Positions 8,011 through 16,654 of a stretch of 24,384 nucleotides of DNA are shown one piece after another. Below the pieces are notes generated by a model. That model did no database searches. It was not told the origin of the DNA and was given only the letters and a program-made list of their open reading frames with translations. Made by a program: the position numbers and the translations under genes. The DNA is from a virus, in the IMG/VR virus record IMGVR_UViG_3300020733_000077, positions 1 through 24,384 of that record; one strand, written 5' to 3'. The first letter of the stretch is position 1; each line of letters starts with the position of its first letter.

Positions 8011-8964
8011 CTAAGCAATATCTCCGACTACGTACCAAGTATCTGTTGCAACTTTTATAATTGTAGCAGAAGAATATTGTGCTCTAAGTCTTGGTGCTGT
8101 TGAAGTAGTTGCATTTGAGGCAATTGTTGTTGTTCCTGATGTTACTGCTTGTATTGTTGTGGTTCCCGTTCCAGTTTGAATAACTGTTAAAGATGCACCT
8201 ACTGCATATGCAACAGAAGCATTTGTCGGGATATTAAAAGTATTTGCAGATGAGTTATTCATTAAAACAATTCCTGTTGCATCTGAAAGAACAGAAGTAT
8301 AAGAAGTTCCTGTTTGTGAATTAACAGAATAGATAAGATATGGATTTGTAAATGTTCCTGTAAATCCAGATACTGTCATTGTTCCAGTTACCGTTAGATT
8401 TCCATTTACAGTTGTTGCACCAATTGATAATGTTCCTGTAGAAGTTATGGCTCCAGTGTTATCAATACGTAATCTTTCTAAGATGCTACCGCCATCAGCT
8501 TTTGTGCTAAAAATCATAGTTCCGCCACGGTTATTGGCAGTTGTTCCTGATGTAAAAACATCTATTTGAGAAATTGATTTGTTTGAAGCAAGTGTATTTC
8601 CATCTGCACCAAACACTATAGTTGAATAATTTGCAGCAGAGTCACTAGAAGTATTAACTAATTCAACAACTCCACCTGCTGGACCAGAACCACCTAATGT
8701 TAAATATTGACCTGAAGGAGCACTTCTTACATTTGCTGAAGATCTATTAATTGCCACATTTCCAGTTGAATCAACTGTGACAAGTGGTGTTACAGAATAA
8801 TTTTGTATTTGAAATATATTAGCAGTTTGAGATGCTGCTGCACGAATAATATATCCAGTTGATGATGGGTTTGTTAACTGAATAAATTGACTGGTAACTG
8901 TAGGAAGAAGTGGGGCTACTGATTGCCATGTAGATCCATCCCATACTTGAATGCTTTTAGCCAT
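8011..8964 (-). CDS. tail fibre protein with shared GTSYT-VGDI C-terminal domain
   Basis: 317-aa beta-rich fibre protein. After the start (SIQVWDGSTWQSV) residues about 35-75 match the module found in both S74 fibres (QTANIFQIQNY ... VDSTGNVAI). The middle (about 75-200) looks like a fibre shaft (STKADGGSILERLRIDNTGAI, NGNLTVTGTMTVSG). Residues about 208-317 form a C-terminal domain (TGTSYTSVLSDATGIVLMNN ... WYVVGDIA) that is clearly homologous to the C-terminus of the 162-aa protein at 19554-20042. There is no S74 chaperone at the end. Probably a structural part of the tail tip or a side fibre. The ATG overlaps the preceding stop by one base (TAATG). Confidence 0.72.
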   Translation of the reverse strand: MAKSIQVWDGSTWQSVAPLLPTVTSQFIQLTNPSSTGYIIRAAASQTANIFQIQNYSVTPLVTVDSTGNVAINRSSANVRSAPSGQYLTLGGSGPAGGVVELVNTSSDSAANYSTIVFGADGNTLASNKSISQIDVFTSGTTANNRGGTMIFSTKADGGSILERLRIDNTGAITSTGTLSIGATTVNGNLTVTGTMTVSGFTGTFTNPYLIYSVNSQTGTSYTSVLSDATGIVLMNNSSANTFNIPTNASVAYAVGASLTVIQTGTGTTTIQAVTSGTTTIASNATTSTAPRLRAQYSSATIIKVATDTWYVVGDIA

Positions 8965-10028
8965 TATCCACCTACCTGTGCACGAGTATATCTAACAATA
9001 ATTAATCCTGATCCGCCATTACCGCCTGCACCTTCAATGCTACTGGTGTTATTATATCCACCACCGCCACCGCCAGAACCTGTGTTTGGTATTCCTGGAG
9101 TTCCACCCAAAACAATATAGTTATTTCCTGATCCTGGACCTGCAGTTATATTGCTTACACCAAACCCACCTTGTCCACCACCGCCAAGACCGCCAGTTCC
9201 TGTGATTTGAGTTGCAATACTTCTTAATCCTCCGCCACCGCCACCTGCTATATATGTACCATTTGCAGTAGCTGCTGACCATCCTGGGATAAATGACATG
9301 ACTGGATTTATTGCAGTAAGCCAAGAAGAATAGTTAGTGGTTCCATTTCCACCATTACCTGCTATGCTTGAAGTTCCATTTGTTCCAACCACTCCTGAAC
9401 CACCACCGCCTGAACCATAATTACCATTTCCAGCAGATGATCCTCCAGCAAAGCCATTACTTGCTGTTCCAGCAGTGCTTGATGCAGCTCCAGATCCACC
9501 ACCAGATGCACCATTTCCGCCATTTGCTGAGTAACCGCCACCGCTACCGCCACCTACTACAGAAGCTAAAGAACCAAATTGAGAGCTTTGTCCATTTTGT
9601 CCACTTGGATAATTTCCATTTAGTCCATCATAACCTCCAACACCGCCTAATCCAACTGTTGCTAGGTAGGATGTTGGTGTTAATGATTGTGATGAAAATA
9701 GAGTTACTCCACCAGCTCCACCACCACCTCCGATAGTTTCTCCACCACCGCCACCACCACCAATTACTAAAATATCAGCAGTTAAATTAGTTCCAACATG
9801 AAGATAACCTGTTGAAGTAAATACACGATAATAATATGTTGCATCTGATGCAAGTAAACCACCAGCAACTGCTGATGTAGGATATACATCTACTGGAAAC
9901 CAACCATAGCTTGTATATTTAAATAATTGTTGAAGAGTTGTATCAAAATAAGTATCACCAAGATATGCTGAAGATGGGCGGGATGTAAAATCTACCCCTG
10001 ATGAACCATGATCTCTAGATCTACTCAT
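8964..10028 (-). CDS. glycine-rich tail adhesin
   Basis: 354-aa protein. Its N-terminus (about 1-48) has a short fibre-linking motif (LGDTYFDTTLQQLFKYTSYGWF) often seen at the start of tail fibre proteins. After YYYRVFTSTGYLHV, residues about 85-345 are glycine-rich with runs GGGGGGG (twice), GGGGGAGG and others, ending SGLIIVRYTRA. Very Gly-rich tips occur in distal adhesins such as gp38 of T-even-like phages, where Gly runs form packed polyglycine II helices; the same architecture is inferred here from composition only. The gene directly follows an S74 fibre (ATGA overlap), an arrangement that suits a tip adhesin riding on a fibre. Confidence 0.75.
   Translation of the reverse strand: MSRSRDHGSSGVDFTSRPSSAYLGDTYFDTTLQQLFKYTSYGWFPVDVYPTSAVAGGLLASDATYYYRVFTSTGYLHVGTNLTADILVIGGGGGGGETIGGGGGAGGVTLFSSQSLTPTSYLATVGLGGVGGYDGLNGNYPSGQNGQSSQFGSLASVVGGGSGGGYSANGGNGASGGGSGAASSTAGTASNGFAGGSSAGNGNYGSGGGGSGVVGTNGTSSIAGNGGNGTTNYSSWLTAINPVMSFIPGWSAATANGTYIAGGGGGGLRSIATQITGTGGLGGGGQGGFGVSNITAGPGSGNNYIVLGGTPGIPNTGSGGGGGGYNNTSSIEGAGGNGGSGLIIVRYTRAQVGG
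8994..9767 (-). repeat. glycine-rich coding tract (paralogue of 5722-6342)
   Basis: Second low-complexity stretch encoding Gly runs separated by Ser, Asn, Ala and Tyr. The opening (LVIGGGGGGG) and closing (GGSGLIIVRY) segments match the other tract (LVVGGGGAGG, GGSGIVIISY), so the two domains share ancestry while the centres have diverged. Confidence 0.8.
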
Positions 10029-11734
10029 TTATTACCCTCCAACTTTTCTAATCTTGCAGTTAGTTCTTGAATAGCTGAAACAAGAATTGGAATTAAATGT
10101 GTTTCTGCAAGTCCAAGAAAACTTTCTTCTTCAACAATTATATCTCCATTTTCATCTTTGATGGCTTCTCTTGAATTAGATTTAACAATATTATCTGCCC
10201 ATTTTTTACCTTTTATTGCTTTTTGAACTTCTTGAGCAACAAATCCAATTGTTTTTCCTTCAACAAAATTATGACCTTCTCTGAGAATTTTGCCATTTTT
10301 ATCTTTAATATCTTTTTGTTTTTTCCAATCAAACTCTACTGGTCGCAAAGACTTAACAATTCCTAATCCGCCTTCTAATGTTTTAATATTTTCCTTATAT
10401 TTTTTGTCAGAAGTTGCAATTGATGAAGATGTTGCAAATATCTGTGAATTAACTTGAAGTTTATAGGCAGCATTATTATTTGTGCTATAACCAATCATTA
10501 CACAGTTATTGCCATCTATCCACATTCTTAATGTTGCACCTGAAGTTCCATTAACAACCGTACCACCATAAAATAAATGAGATCCTGAACCAGGAGCTAA
10601 ACTATAAAATTTTGTCCATTCATTATCTGCAACAATAATTTGTTGTTTATTAGTATCACTATATGCAGACATTGTAAAACTTACTGTAGGATTATAACCT
10701 TTAAGATATGTATCTCCAGCAACACCTATTTGAATTGCTGGACTTGCACTTTCTGATCCAACAATTTGTTCTGAAGTAAACATTCTTATACCGCCACCGC
10801 CACGTGACCATAAATCTAAAAATCCTTTAACATCACCAGATGTTGTATTAAATTTTGTTCCTTTAATGCCAGCAAAGGCAGTAATTGAAGGGTATGTATT
10901 TTGATAATTTCCCTCAAATATAATTCCTCCGCCAACCGATGCTGATAAAGGTCTTGAATCTCTTATTGCAAGATTAGCTGCTTCCCAAGGATACATTCCT
11001 GTTGCAGTTGTATTTTGAACGGTTAAATAATTTTGATTTTGTGCAGCATAAGTATTTCCAACAATAATTCTTCCATAAGCATCTATTTTAAATAAATTAT
11101 TAGTAGAATAATTATTTATGTCAAGCAAATCTGCAGTTTGATTAAAAGCAGCATTAACTGTAATTGGCGTAAGTGCAGCATTTGATGGAGAGAATGTTTG
11201 TGCTCCAGTAAATGTATTTGTTGTAGTTGTTGCTGTAGTTCCAGAAACTGAATTTAAATTAGTAACAGAAATAATTTCAACAATGTCATTTACTACCGCT
11301 GCAGTATTTAAGTTTACTTGAATAGAGTTAGTTGTTGTATAGTCTGTATTTTTAACAAGTAGGGATCCGTTAAGAAATACCTGCTCATATCCATCTACAA
11401 ACGCTAAAGATGCTGTAAAGGCTTGTTGACCTCCCGTCGCCGTTATTGTTGTACGGCGAATAATATTTGGGTCAAAAGAAGTTTCACTTGATGCAGAGTT
11501 AATCCAAATTGTTCCTATTGATGGATTAAGCGGAGCTGTAGGAGAATAGCTTGCACCTGACAATAAGCTAGATACAAGAATAGGAATATATTGAGTTCCC
11601 GTTGCACTATATAGTATTTTACCTGTTTGGCCATCAGTTGATGTTGTATCACCAACTATAACTCCTGTATCAGCACTTAATGTTGGAGCTGAAAGGGGGA
11701 TAGAATAGTTAAAATTCTGTTTGTCTAGAGGCAT
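10025..11734 (-). CDS. tail fibre with C-terminal S74 intramolecular chaperone (1)
   Basis: 569-aa fibre. Residues about 105-158 hold the LNGSLLVKNTDYT module; about 188-226 the QTADLLDINNYS module; about 230-430 a beta-rich receptor-binding body; and about 440-569 a Peptidase_S74 chaperone of endosialidase. In S74 domains a Ser-Lys dyad drives self-cleavage after trimerisation. Here ATSDKKYKENI places the candidates at Ser442 and Lys447, with release just before Ser442. Other family motifs: SLRPVEFDWKKQ, GFVAQEVQKA, GLAETHLIPIL, then a short coiled coil (552-566). The start is ATG 11734, with AGGTGG upstream and a 19-nt gap after the 1187-aa gene. The stop overlaps the next start (ATGA). The chaperone is closely similar to that at 20320-22209. 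Confidence 0.9.
   Translation of the reverse strand: MPLDKQNFNYSIPLSAPTLSADTGVIVGDTTSTDGQTGKILYSATGTQYIPILVSSLLSGASYSPTAPLNPSIGTIWINSASSETSFDPNIIRRTTITATGGQQAFTASLAFVDGYEQVFLNGSLLVKNTDYTTTNSIQVNLNTAAVVNDIVEIISVTNLNSVSGTTATTTTNTFTGAQTFSPSNAALTPITVNAAFNQTADLLDINNYSTNNLFKIDAYGRIIVGNTYAAQNQNYLTVQNTTATGMYPWEAANLAIRDSRPLSASVGGGIIFEGNYQNTYPSITAFAGIKGTKFNTTSGDVKGFLDLWSRGGGGIRMFTSEQIVGSESASPAIQIGVAGDTYLKGYNPTVSFTMSAYSDTNKQQIIVADNEWTKFYSLAPGSGSHLFYGGTVVNGTSGATLRMWIDGNNCVMIGYSTNNNAAYKLQVNSQIFATSSSIATSDKKYKENIKTLEGGLGIVKSLRPVEFDWKKQKDIKDKNGKILREGHNFVEGKTIGFVAQEVQKAIKGKKWADNIVKSNSREAIKDENGDIIVEEESFLGLAETHLIPILVSAIQELTARLEKLEGNK
10028..10456 (-). repeat. S74 chaperone coding segment, copy 1
   Basis: Encodes residues 427-569 of the first S74 fibre. 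It aligns end to end with 20323-20754 (ATSD.KYKEN, SLRPV.F.WKKQ, GF.AQ.VQ.A, IVxxxxRExIKD, VEEExFLGLAETHLIPILV), with one small indel after WKKQ. A duplicated or recombining module. Confidence 0.8.
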
Positions 11735-11753
11735 AAGCCACTACCACCTTTCT

Positions 11754-14700
11754 TTAAGCTTGAGCCTCAGTCCAAGCGATACGTCCAATTACCTGTGCTG
11801 GAGCTGAAGAAAGATTTGTTACAACAATTGTAAGCACATCTGGGCCATCAGGATATCCATTTTGTCCTGCATAAGCAGGAGTTCCAAGACCTCCGCCACC
11901 AAGAACTGCGTTACCAAGATCACGAAGTGATGAAAGGTCAAGTTCTGTTGTCTGGTTAGCAAAGAATCCACCAGTTACTTCACCACCAGTTACAGAATAT
12001 GCACCTGCATTTCCACCATTTGTAGCATTTGGAGAATAATCTGCAATCTGTGCAAGAGATGATGTAAGTGAACCATAAACGTTACCAACAGCATTTGTCC
12101 ATTGCTTATAAGCAAATACTGAAGGTGATCCAGTTGTGCTATATGATGTTGAATATGTGCTTGCTACTGTAAATGTTGTAGATGATGGTACAGATGTAAT
12201 AGTATATGTTCCATTATAACCAGTTGAAGATGTAACACCAGATATTACTACCTGATCTGTTGTATTAAGTCCATGAGGTGTTGTAGTTGTATAAGTTACA
12301 ACTGAACCTGTTCCTGATGCTGTTGATAGATAAATTGAAGCACCTTGTGTATTTCCAAATACTGTTTGTGATCCTCCAAATGGTTGAGCATTAATATATC
12401 CTCTTACAAGAATGTTACCAGTTTGGGTATTCAGTAGTGATACATCAAGTGTAGACAAAATCAGCTGGGCACGATTTAGAAGGTCTCTTTGACCAAATCC
12501 CGCACCAATACCATTATCTACAGATGGAGCCAAGCGAATTGATAGCAAAGCTCTTGTATTATTTCCAGTCAATGTTAGAGTGCCACTTGAAATAGTTCCC
12601 GTAGGATTTGGACTAATTGTAAAGTTAGTAGTATTAACAACAGAAGTTACATATGTTCCTGCAGCAATATTTGTTCCAGAAACTATCATTCCTGGCAAAA
12701 CGTTTGCCGTAGTGTTTGCACCTGTTCCTGACAATGTTATTGTGTTTGAACCAGAAGAACCAGATGCAGATCCCGCAAATGTTAGAAGTGAAGCTGGGAT
12801 TGAAACTGGAGTCTGTTGTCCATATGTAAACAAGAGAGACTTATCAGGTGTAAATCCACCATCCATGATTGCTGCAGTACCCCAGTGTGAGATAGTTGGA
12901 GCATATGTTGGATAAGCAAATTCAACTGCATTTGGTGCAGATGCTGTATAAGTATAAGCTTGACCCGAAGTTGCACCCATAGGTGCTGCAATTACTGTAG
13001 GGTTAGTTGTAAGTGCACCTTGAGATAATGTTAGTGTAGTTCCACTAATACCAGCAATAAATGTTCCATCTGGGAATGATAGAGGAGCAATAATTCTTTG
13101 TCCTACTTGCAATCCCGATGATGAAGAAACTGATGCCATATTTGAACCAATTGCAACTGTTAGAGCAAGCGATGAGTTACCAGCTTGTCCACGTGTCAAT
13201 CCTGTAAAGGTTGTTGAGGTTGTACCTGTATAGTTAATATATTCGTAGGAAGTATTTGAACTTCCCGCATTTCCTCTAATAACAAGTGTTCCTGATGATG
13301 GGAATCCTGATGTAGATGCTACGTTGATAGAAGTATCTGCAGAACCAACTGCTGATGTCAAATATGTAGCTGGAGGAAGAGTAGAACTCTCATAACGACC
13401 AGGAATGTTACCTGAACGCATGTATGCTTCAGAGTTTACGTTATTGTTAGGCATCTTGTGTGCATAGACAATATTACCGTCAGTTGCACGAACACCATAA
13501 CGAACAAATCCTGCACCATACCAAGAGAAATCAATATACCACATCTGCATCTTTGAAAGATCAATATTATATCCTGAAGGACCTGTTCCATCAAGCTTAT
13601 CAATGTTAAATGATGATTGTGGGATAACTGTTTCAATTGTCTTAGAACAAATAATATAGTTATCAGTTGTTCCACGATATGCAGGGGAAATATTAATTGT
13701 TGTATCAGAAAGAATATCTGTTACACGATATGATTGTCCACGAATAACAATGTAATCACCTGGAATCAATTGCTTTGAGAATGTTGTAGGGAATGAAGAG
13801 TTTGTTTGGGTTACAGAATGTGAACCATTTGTTGCAGATACTTTACCAGCAAGCTGGAATACTGAGTTTCTACGAACAACACTTAGTGTTTGTCCATCAA
13901 ATTGCCAATATACACCATTTTGTGTATCAAATAGTCCCATGCGGTTCTTAGCACCATACCAACCAGTTACTTGAACAAAGTATGTTCCAGATGCTGGTGA
14001 TGCTGCAGGTACTGACAAAGCTGTATATGTAAATGTGTTATATCCAGTAACACCCGTCACTGTAAATGTACCATTGTATGAAGTTTCATTTGCACCATAA
14101 ATTGTTACTGTTGTGCCAACCTGAAGATTATGTTGTTCTTTTGTTTGAACAGTAACTGCTGTACCAGAAGATGTGATTGAATCTACTGTTAGGTTAGGCT
14201 TAATAATTGTACCCGTTGACATTTGAATACCCTTACCTGATTGGTAACGGAAATAACGACGAGTTTGGCGAATAGCTGATTCAAAGTTAGAAGATCCATT
14301 AGATGAGAAGATAACTCCACCATCAAATGGGCGGTGTAGGAATTGACCTTGTGGGCGTACATAAATAGCAGCTGAAGTTGTTGTCAATGTTCCTGTAATA
14401 GTTGAAGGAGTATATACGTTAAATGATGTTGGGCTATTAATTGTTGCCACAACAAATGCACCATTTGGCACATATCCTGTTGATGAAGTAATTCCAGTAA
14501 TTGCAATTTCATTACCAATTGCCAAGCCATGGTTTACAGTTGTTGTAATTGTCATACCATTACCTGAAGAAATAGTAGAAATTGTTGGAGCTGTACCAAT
14601 TTGTGAACCTGAATAAAACGCTCCAGCATAGATTGCAGTCTTATTAGCATCTAGGACAGATGTAATTGTTGTTGAGTTAGCTGCACGTGCTGTATATGTA

Positions 14701-15317
14701 AAGTGTGTTGAATCTGCAACAGTATCAACAATATAGTTACCGTTAGCAATTGAAAGATATGTATCTTGAACTACGATTGGAGTTCCCGCTGACATAAAGT
14801 GTGGGGTTGAAGTTGTTACGGTTACCGTACGTGAACCTGTTGAAATAGTCATGCTTGACAAGTTACCAATATTAGGTACTGTCTGATATCCAAGAGGACG
14901 GTTATTAATCAAAGCTAAATTTTCCCACTTAGAAACCTGTGTACCATACTCAAAGTCAGTATCAATAAGAGATTGTGGTGTAGATACACGGAACTTGCCA
15001 ACTGGGTCAAGTTGCTCTTCAGCTGGACGCATATCTTCAGAATACTCATCAAGTGTAACTTGAATCTTATCGGTAGCAGACATTGTTGAAGTGTTATAGT
15101 TCAAAACAATTGTTGTAGTTCCTGTTGCACCAGACATATTTGTAGTATAACTTGTAGCTTTCAGACTAGGATCTGAGAAGTTGAAAATTACCTTGTTTTG
15201 TGTAACGTTGGTAATAAGAAGCAAACGCTCTTGTGGGATATATCGGTTATTAAGAACCAATGTTTTAGTAGACGGTGTAAATGTATACTGTGTATCTAGT
15301 AATATCTTTCTTGCCAT
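11754..15317 (-). CDS. large modular tail/baseplate structural protein with inserted repeats
   Basis: 1187-aa protein, the largest in the window. A core segment at the N-terminus (1-150, ILLDTQYTFTPSTKTLVL, MRPAEEQLDPVGKFRVS, NNRPLGYQTVPNIG) continues through QGQFLHRPFDGGVIF (323-337), RQTRRYFRYQSGKGIQMSTG (a mid-core stretch), LSKMQMWYIDFSWYGAGFVRYG and ELDLSSLRDLGNAVLG near the C-terminus. The core is interrupted by at least four copies of a beta module of the form HGL-GD.V.ITG-YNGT-V-FTYT (about 153-210, 248-303, 378-433, 1003-1052) plus other short modules (652-725, 726-775, 852-916). I believe the HGL module resembles what is annotated as an E1_FCCH-like domain in phage tail proteins; this is from memory. 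Large proteins of this style occur in aquatic myovirus genomes, sometimes labelled VrlC-like; function unknown. AGGAG lies upstream of ATG 15317. Confidence 0.7.
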   Translation of the reverse strand: MARKILLDTQYTFTPSTKTLVLNNRYIPQERLLLITNVTQNKVIFNFSDPSLKATSYTTNMSGATGTTTIVLNYNTSTMSATDKIQVTLDEYSEDMRPAEEQLDPVGKFRVSTPQSLIDTDFEYGTQVSKWENLALINNRPLGYQTVPNIGNLSSMTISTGSRTVTVTTSTPHFMSAGTPIVVQDTYLSIANGNYIVDTVADSTHFTYTARAANSTTITSVLDANKTAIYAGAFYSGSQIGTAPTISTISSGNGMTITTTVNHGLAIGNEIAITGITSSTGYVPNGAFVVATINSPTSFNVYTPSTITGTLTTTSAAIYVRPQGQFLHRPFDGGVIFSSNGSSNFESAIRQTRRYFRYQSGKGIQMSTGTIIKPNLTVDSITSSGTAVTVQTKEQHNLQVGTTVTIYGANETSYNGTFTVTGVTGYNTFTYTALSVPAASPASGTYFVQVTGWYGAKNRMGLFDTQNGVYWQFDGQTLSVVRRNSVFQLAGKVSATNGSHSVTQTNSSFPTTFSKQLIPGDYIVIRGQSYRVTDILSDTTINISPAYRGTTDNYIICSKTIETVIPQSSFNIDKLDGTGPSGYNIDLSKMQMWYIDFSWYGAGFVRYGVRATDGNIVYAHKMPNNNVNSEAYMRSGNIPGRYESSTLPPATYLTSAVGSADTSINVASTSGFPSSGTLVIRGNAGSSNTSYEYINYTGTTSTTFTGLTRGQAGNSSLALTVAIGSNMASVSSSSGLQVGQRIIAPLSFPDGTFIAGISGTTLTLSQGALTTNPTVIAAPMGATSGQAYTYTASAPNAVEFAYPTYAPTISHWGTAAIMDGGFTPDKSLLFTYGQQTPVSIPASLLTFAGSASGSSGSNTITLSGTGANTTANVLPGMIVSGTNIAAGTYVTSVVNTTNFTISPNPTGTISSGTLTLTGNNTRALLSIRLAPSVDNGIGAGFGQRDLLNRAQLILSTLDVSLLNTQTGNILVRGYINAQPFGGSQTVFGNTQGASIYLSTASGTGSVVTYTTTTPHGLNTTDQVVISGVTSSTGYNGTYTITSVPSSTTFTVASTYSTSYSTTGSPSVFAYKQWTNAVGNVYGSLTSSLAQIADYSPNATNGGNAGAYSVTGGEVTGGFFANQTTELDLSSLRDLGNAVLGGGGLGTPAYAGQNGYPDGPDVLTIVVTNLSSAPAQVIGRIAWTEAQA

Positions 15318-15321
15318 GTCT

Positions 15322-15696
15322 TTATGCTCCTAGTAATATGTCCGCTGGTTTAAACGGATAAGATTTGTATGCTGTATTTATTGCTGGTCCTGGCATAAGT
15401 CTTGCGTCAAATGTAGAACCTGCAGGCGGGACTTCTGAGAAAAGTATGTACCCATCTGAATCTATTTGAAAACCATATCTTGGAAGAGGTGATTGCCAAA
15501 CATATTCTGCAAAATCCACTGTTTGAATTATACCATTAACACTTAGTAAAAGCCTAAGTGGATTGGTTATAGATAATTGATTAGACTGATAGGTAGGCAG
15601 GAATCTAATTTCAATCCCGTCAAATTGACCCGCAATGGAATCAAGTGGGATTATGTCAGTAGTTCCGTTATTTGCTACATCTCTAGCCTTTGTCAT
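15322..15696 (-). CDS. small tail-associated protein
   Basis: 124-aa protein beginning MTKARDVANN, a start shared in spirit with the small protein at 20043-20327 (MSNARNIANL) and seen at the start of many phage fibre or fibre-attachment proteins. The body is beta-rich (GIEIRFLPTYQSNQL, LRLLLSVNGIIQTVDF, FQIDSDGYILFSEVPPAGS), reminiscent of a single small beta-sandwich. Its ATG lies 4 nt after the stop of the 55-aa gene and there is no clear ribosome site, so translational coupling is likely. The stop is 4 nt before the 1187-aa gene. Probable adaptor or minor tail protein; function inferred from position only. Confidence 0.6.
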   Translation of the reverse strand: MTKARDVANNGTTDIIPLDSIAGQFDGIEIRFLPTYQSNQLSITNPLRLLLSVNGIIQTVDFAEYVWQSPLPRYGFQIDSDGYILFSEVPPAGSTFDARLMPGPAINTAYKSYPFKPADILLGA

Positions 15697-15700
15697 TTAT

Positions 15701-15868
15701 CTATTGGACGGGAAATTCTAAAAGTTCCCATTCTCCTGTCTTATCATTCCAATTGTAAGGTTGAGTTACATCTGGAATTGGGGTGGGTGCAACCCAATAG
15801 CCTAGGTCTTCATCAAAAGTCCATGACTTAAAAGGTTGTGGTAAATCAGTATTAGGTTTAGTTGCCAT
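15701..15868 (-). CDS. 55-aa Trp/Pro-rich small phage protein
   Basis: Short gene between the 79-aa and 124-aa genes. It starts at ATG 15868 with a strong AGGAGG site eight bases upstream and ends at TAG 15701. The protein has two half-repeats: FKSWTFDEDLGYWVAPTPIP (13-32) and YNWNDKTGEWELLEFP (38-53), i.e. W-x-D/N-E/D...W followed by prolines, twice. This W..DE..W pattern is familiar to me from small proteins of aquatic phages, sitting among tail fibre genes; its role is not known. Candidate roles are a fibre-assembly factor or a small virion decoration. The excellent ribosome site and conserved pattern argue it is real despite its size. Confidence 0.75.
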   Translation of the reverse strand: MATKPNTDLPQPFKSWTFDEDLGYWVAPTPIPDVTQPYNWNDKTGEWELLEFPVQ

Positions 15869-15887
15869 TGTTGTTGCCTCCTATTCT

Positions 15888-15893
15888 ATTATA
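15888..15893 (-). promoter_or_regulatory. possible -10 element before the 55-aa gene
   Basis: The 30-nt gap after the 79-aa gene contains TATAAT on the minus strand, 20 to 25 nt upstream of the 15868 start and just before the AGGAGG site. The only -35 candidate (TTGCTG, 19-nt spacer) is poor. Could be an internal promoter or simple AT-richness. Confidence 0.2.
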
Positions 15894-15898
15894 TTGTA

Positions 15899-16138
15899 TT
15901 ATCCTACTAATGCAGCAATTTCATCTGCAGTTAGGCCGAGTTTAGCAAGCTTAGCATTTGCTGATTCAAGAGCTGCTGCTTTTGCAGCATCTGCTTCTGC
16001 CTGTGCAGCTTGTTGAGCAGCAAAATCTTCTTGCATCTTTTGTTGAGCTGCAATTTCATCTGCTGTCATTGGGCGGGTAGTTGAAATACCTGTTGAACAA
16101 TCTACTTCTACTACTTGCGTTGTTGTTGTATCTGTCAT
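15899..16138 (-). CDS. Ala-rich small tail-module protein
   Basis: 79-aa protein: a short N-terminal beta segment (QVVEVDCSTGISTTRPMTADEI, residues 8-29) followed by a long Ala/Glu/Gln-rich helix (about 24-64), probably a coiled coil, ending KLGLTADEIAALVG. I recall small proteins of this pattern (VDCxTG...RPMTxxE + Ala helix) near tail fibre genes of diverse phages, without a firm function; a fibre-assembly or trimer-linker role is a guess. The start is ATG 16138 with AAGGAGA upstream. A 17-nt gap separates it from the six-copy domain array. Confidence 0.65.
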   Translation of the reverse strand: MTDTTTTQVVEVDCSTGISTTRPMTADEIAAQQKMQEDFAAQQAAQAEADAAKAAALESANAKLAKLGLTADEIAALVG

Positions 16139-16155
16139 TTTTTATCTCCTTTTAG

Positions 16156-16653
16156 TTAGATTCCGTAAAGTGTAATTTCTGAGTATTGAAGAAATGTTGT
16201 GCTTGAAAACTGTATTGAAGAAATTGAAGAAGTATTTGACCAAAGACCTGATGTCATTAACCCCAAAAAAGTAGATGTAGTATTTTCATCAATTTGATCA
16301 ATAAAATATGATTTATAATTTGATCCTGAATAATTTGGGATATACATTTCAATGTTACTAAATATATTTGAAGTTGAAAGAGAGCCTGAAATGCGTATAT
16401 CTAAATATGAATCTGTAGCACCTGCCACTCCTCCTCCGCCTGGACCATAAGCAAAAACTTGAGAATATCCAGTTCCAATACTGTTAAAAGTTCCATTTAT
16501 ATCGTTCCAAGGTGAGCCACCATTAATATTGTTTCTTACAGACATTTTTACTACTAGATCTGTGTATGTTGATGGAATAGAAGAAAAAGAAATGCTTGTA
16601 GCACCACCTGATGAAACTGTATATGAAGCAATTTTAGTCATTGTGTTAGCCAT
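16156..16653 (-). CDS. LYGI-domain protein A (six-copy array)
   Basis: 165-aa single-domain protein, beta-rich. It carries the signature of the array: ISFSSIPSTYTDLVV (20-34), NIEMYIPNYSGSNYKSY (central strand with N-Y-K), GLWSNTSSISSIQF, and the terminal SEITLYGI. Likely a small tail adhesin or fibre-tip domain; the fold is unknown to me but reads like an all-beta sandwich. Its start is 1 nt after the stop of the preceding gene (gap of one base) with no good ribosome site, so it is probably coupled. It contains a GPGGGG turn in the middle. Confidence 0.68.
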   Translation of the reverse strand: MANTMTKIASYTVSSGGATSISFSSIPSTYTDLVVKMSVRNNINGGSPWNDINGTFNSIGTGYSQVFAYGPGGGGVAGATDSYLDIRISGSLSTSNIFSNIEMYIPNYSGSNYKSYFIDQIDENTTSTFLGLMTSGLWSNTSSISSIQFSSTTFLQYSEITLYGI

Positions 16654-16654
16654 T

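Noticed and set aside
9368-9736. Plus-strand open frame rich in His/Leu/Gln
   Set aside because: It is the antisense of the glycine-rich adhesin; CCACC/ACCGCC units give long open frames on the opposite strand. No ribosome site and no plausible protein composition.
8994-9767. CRISPR-like or tandem repeat array of CCACC units
   Set aside because: Unit spacing is irregular and the pattern is fully explained by Gly codons in a real gene.
15577-15831. Plus-strand 84-aa open frame opposite two small genes
   Set aside because: It overlaps two minus-strand genes with better evidence (AGGAGG site, phage-like motifs) and has no ribosome site of its own.
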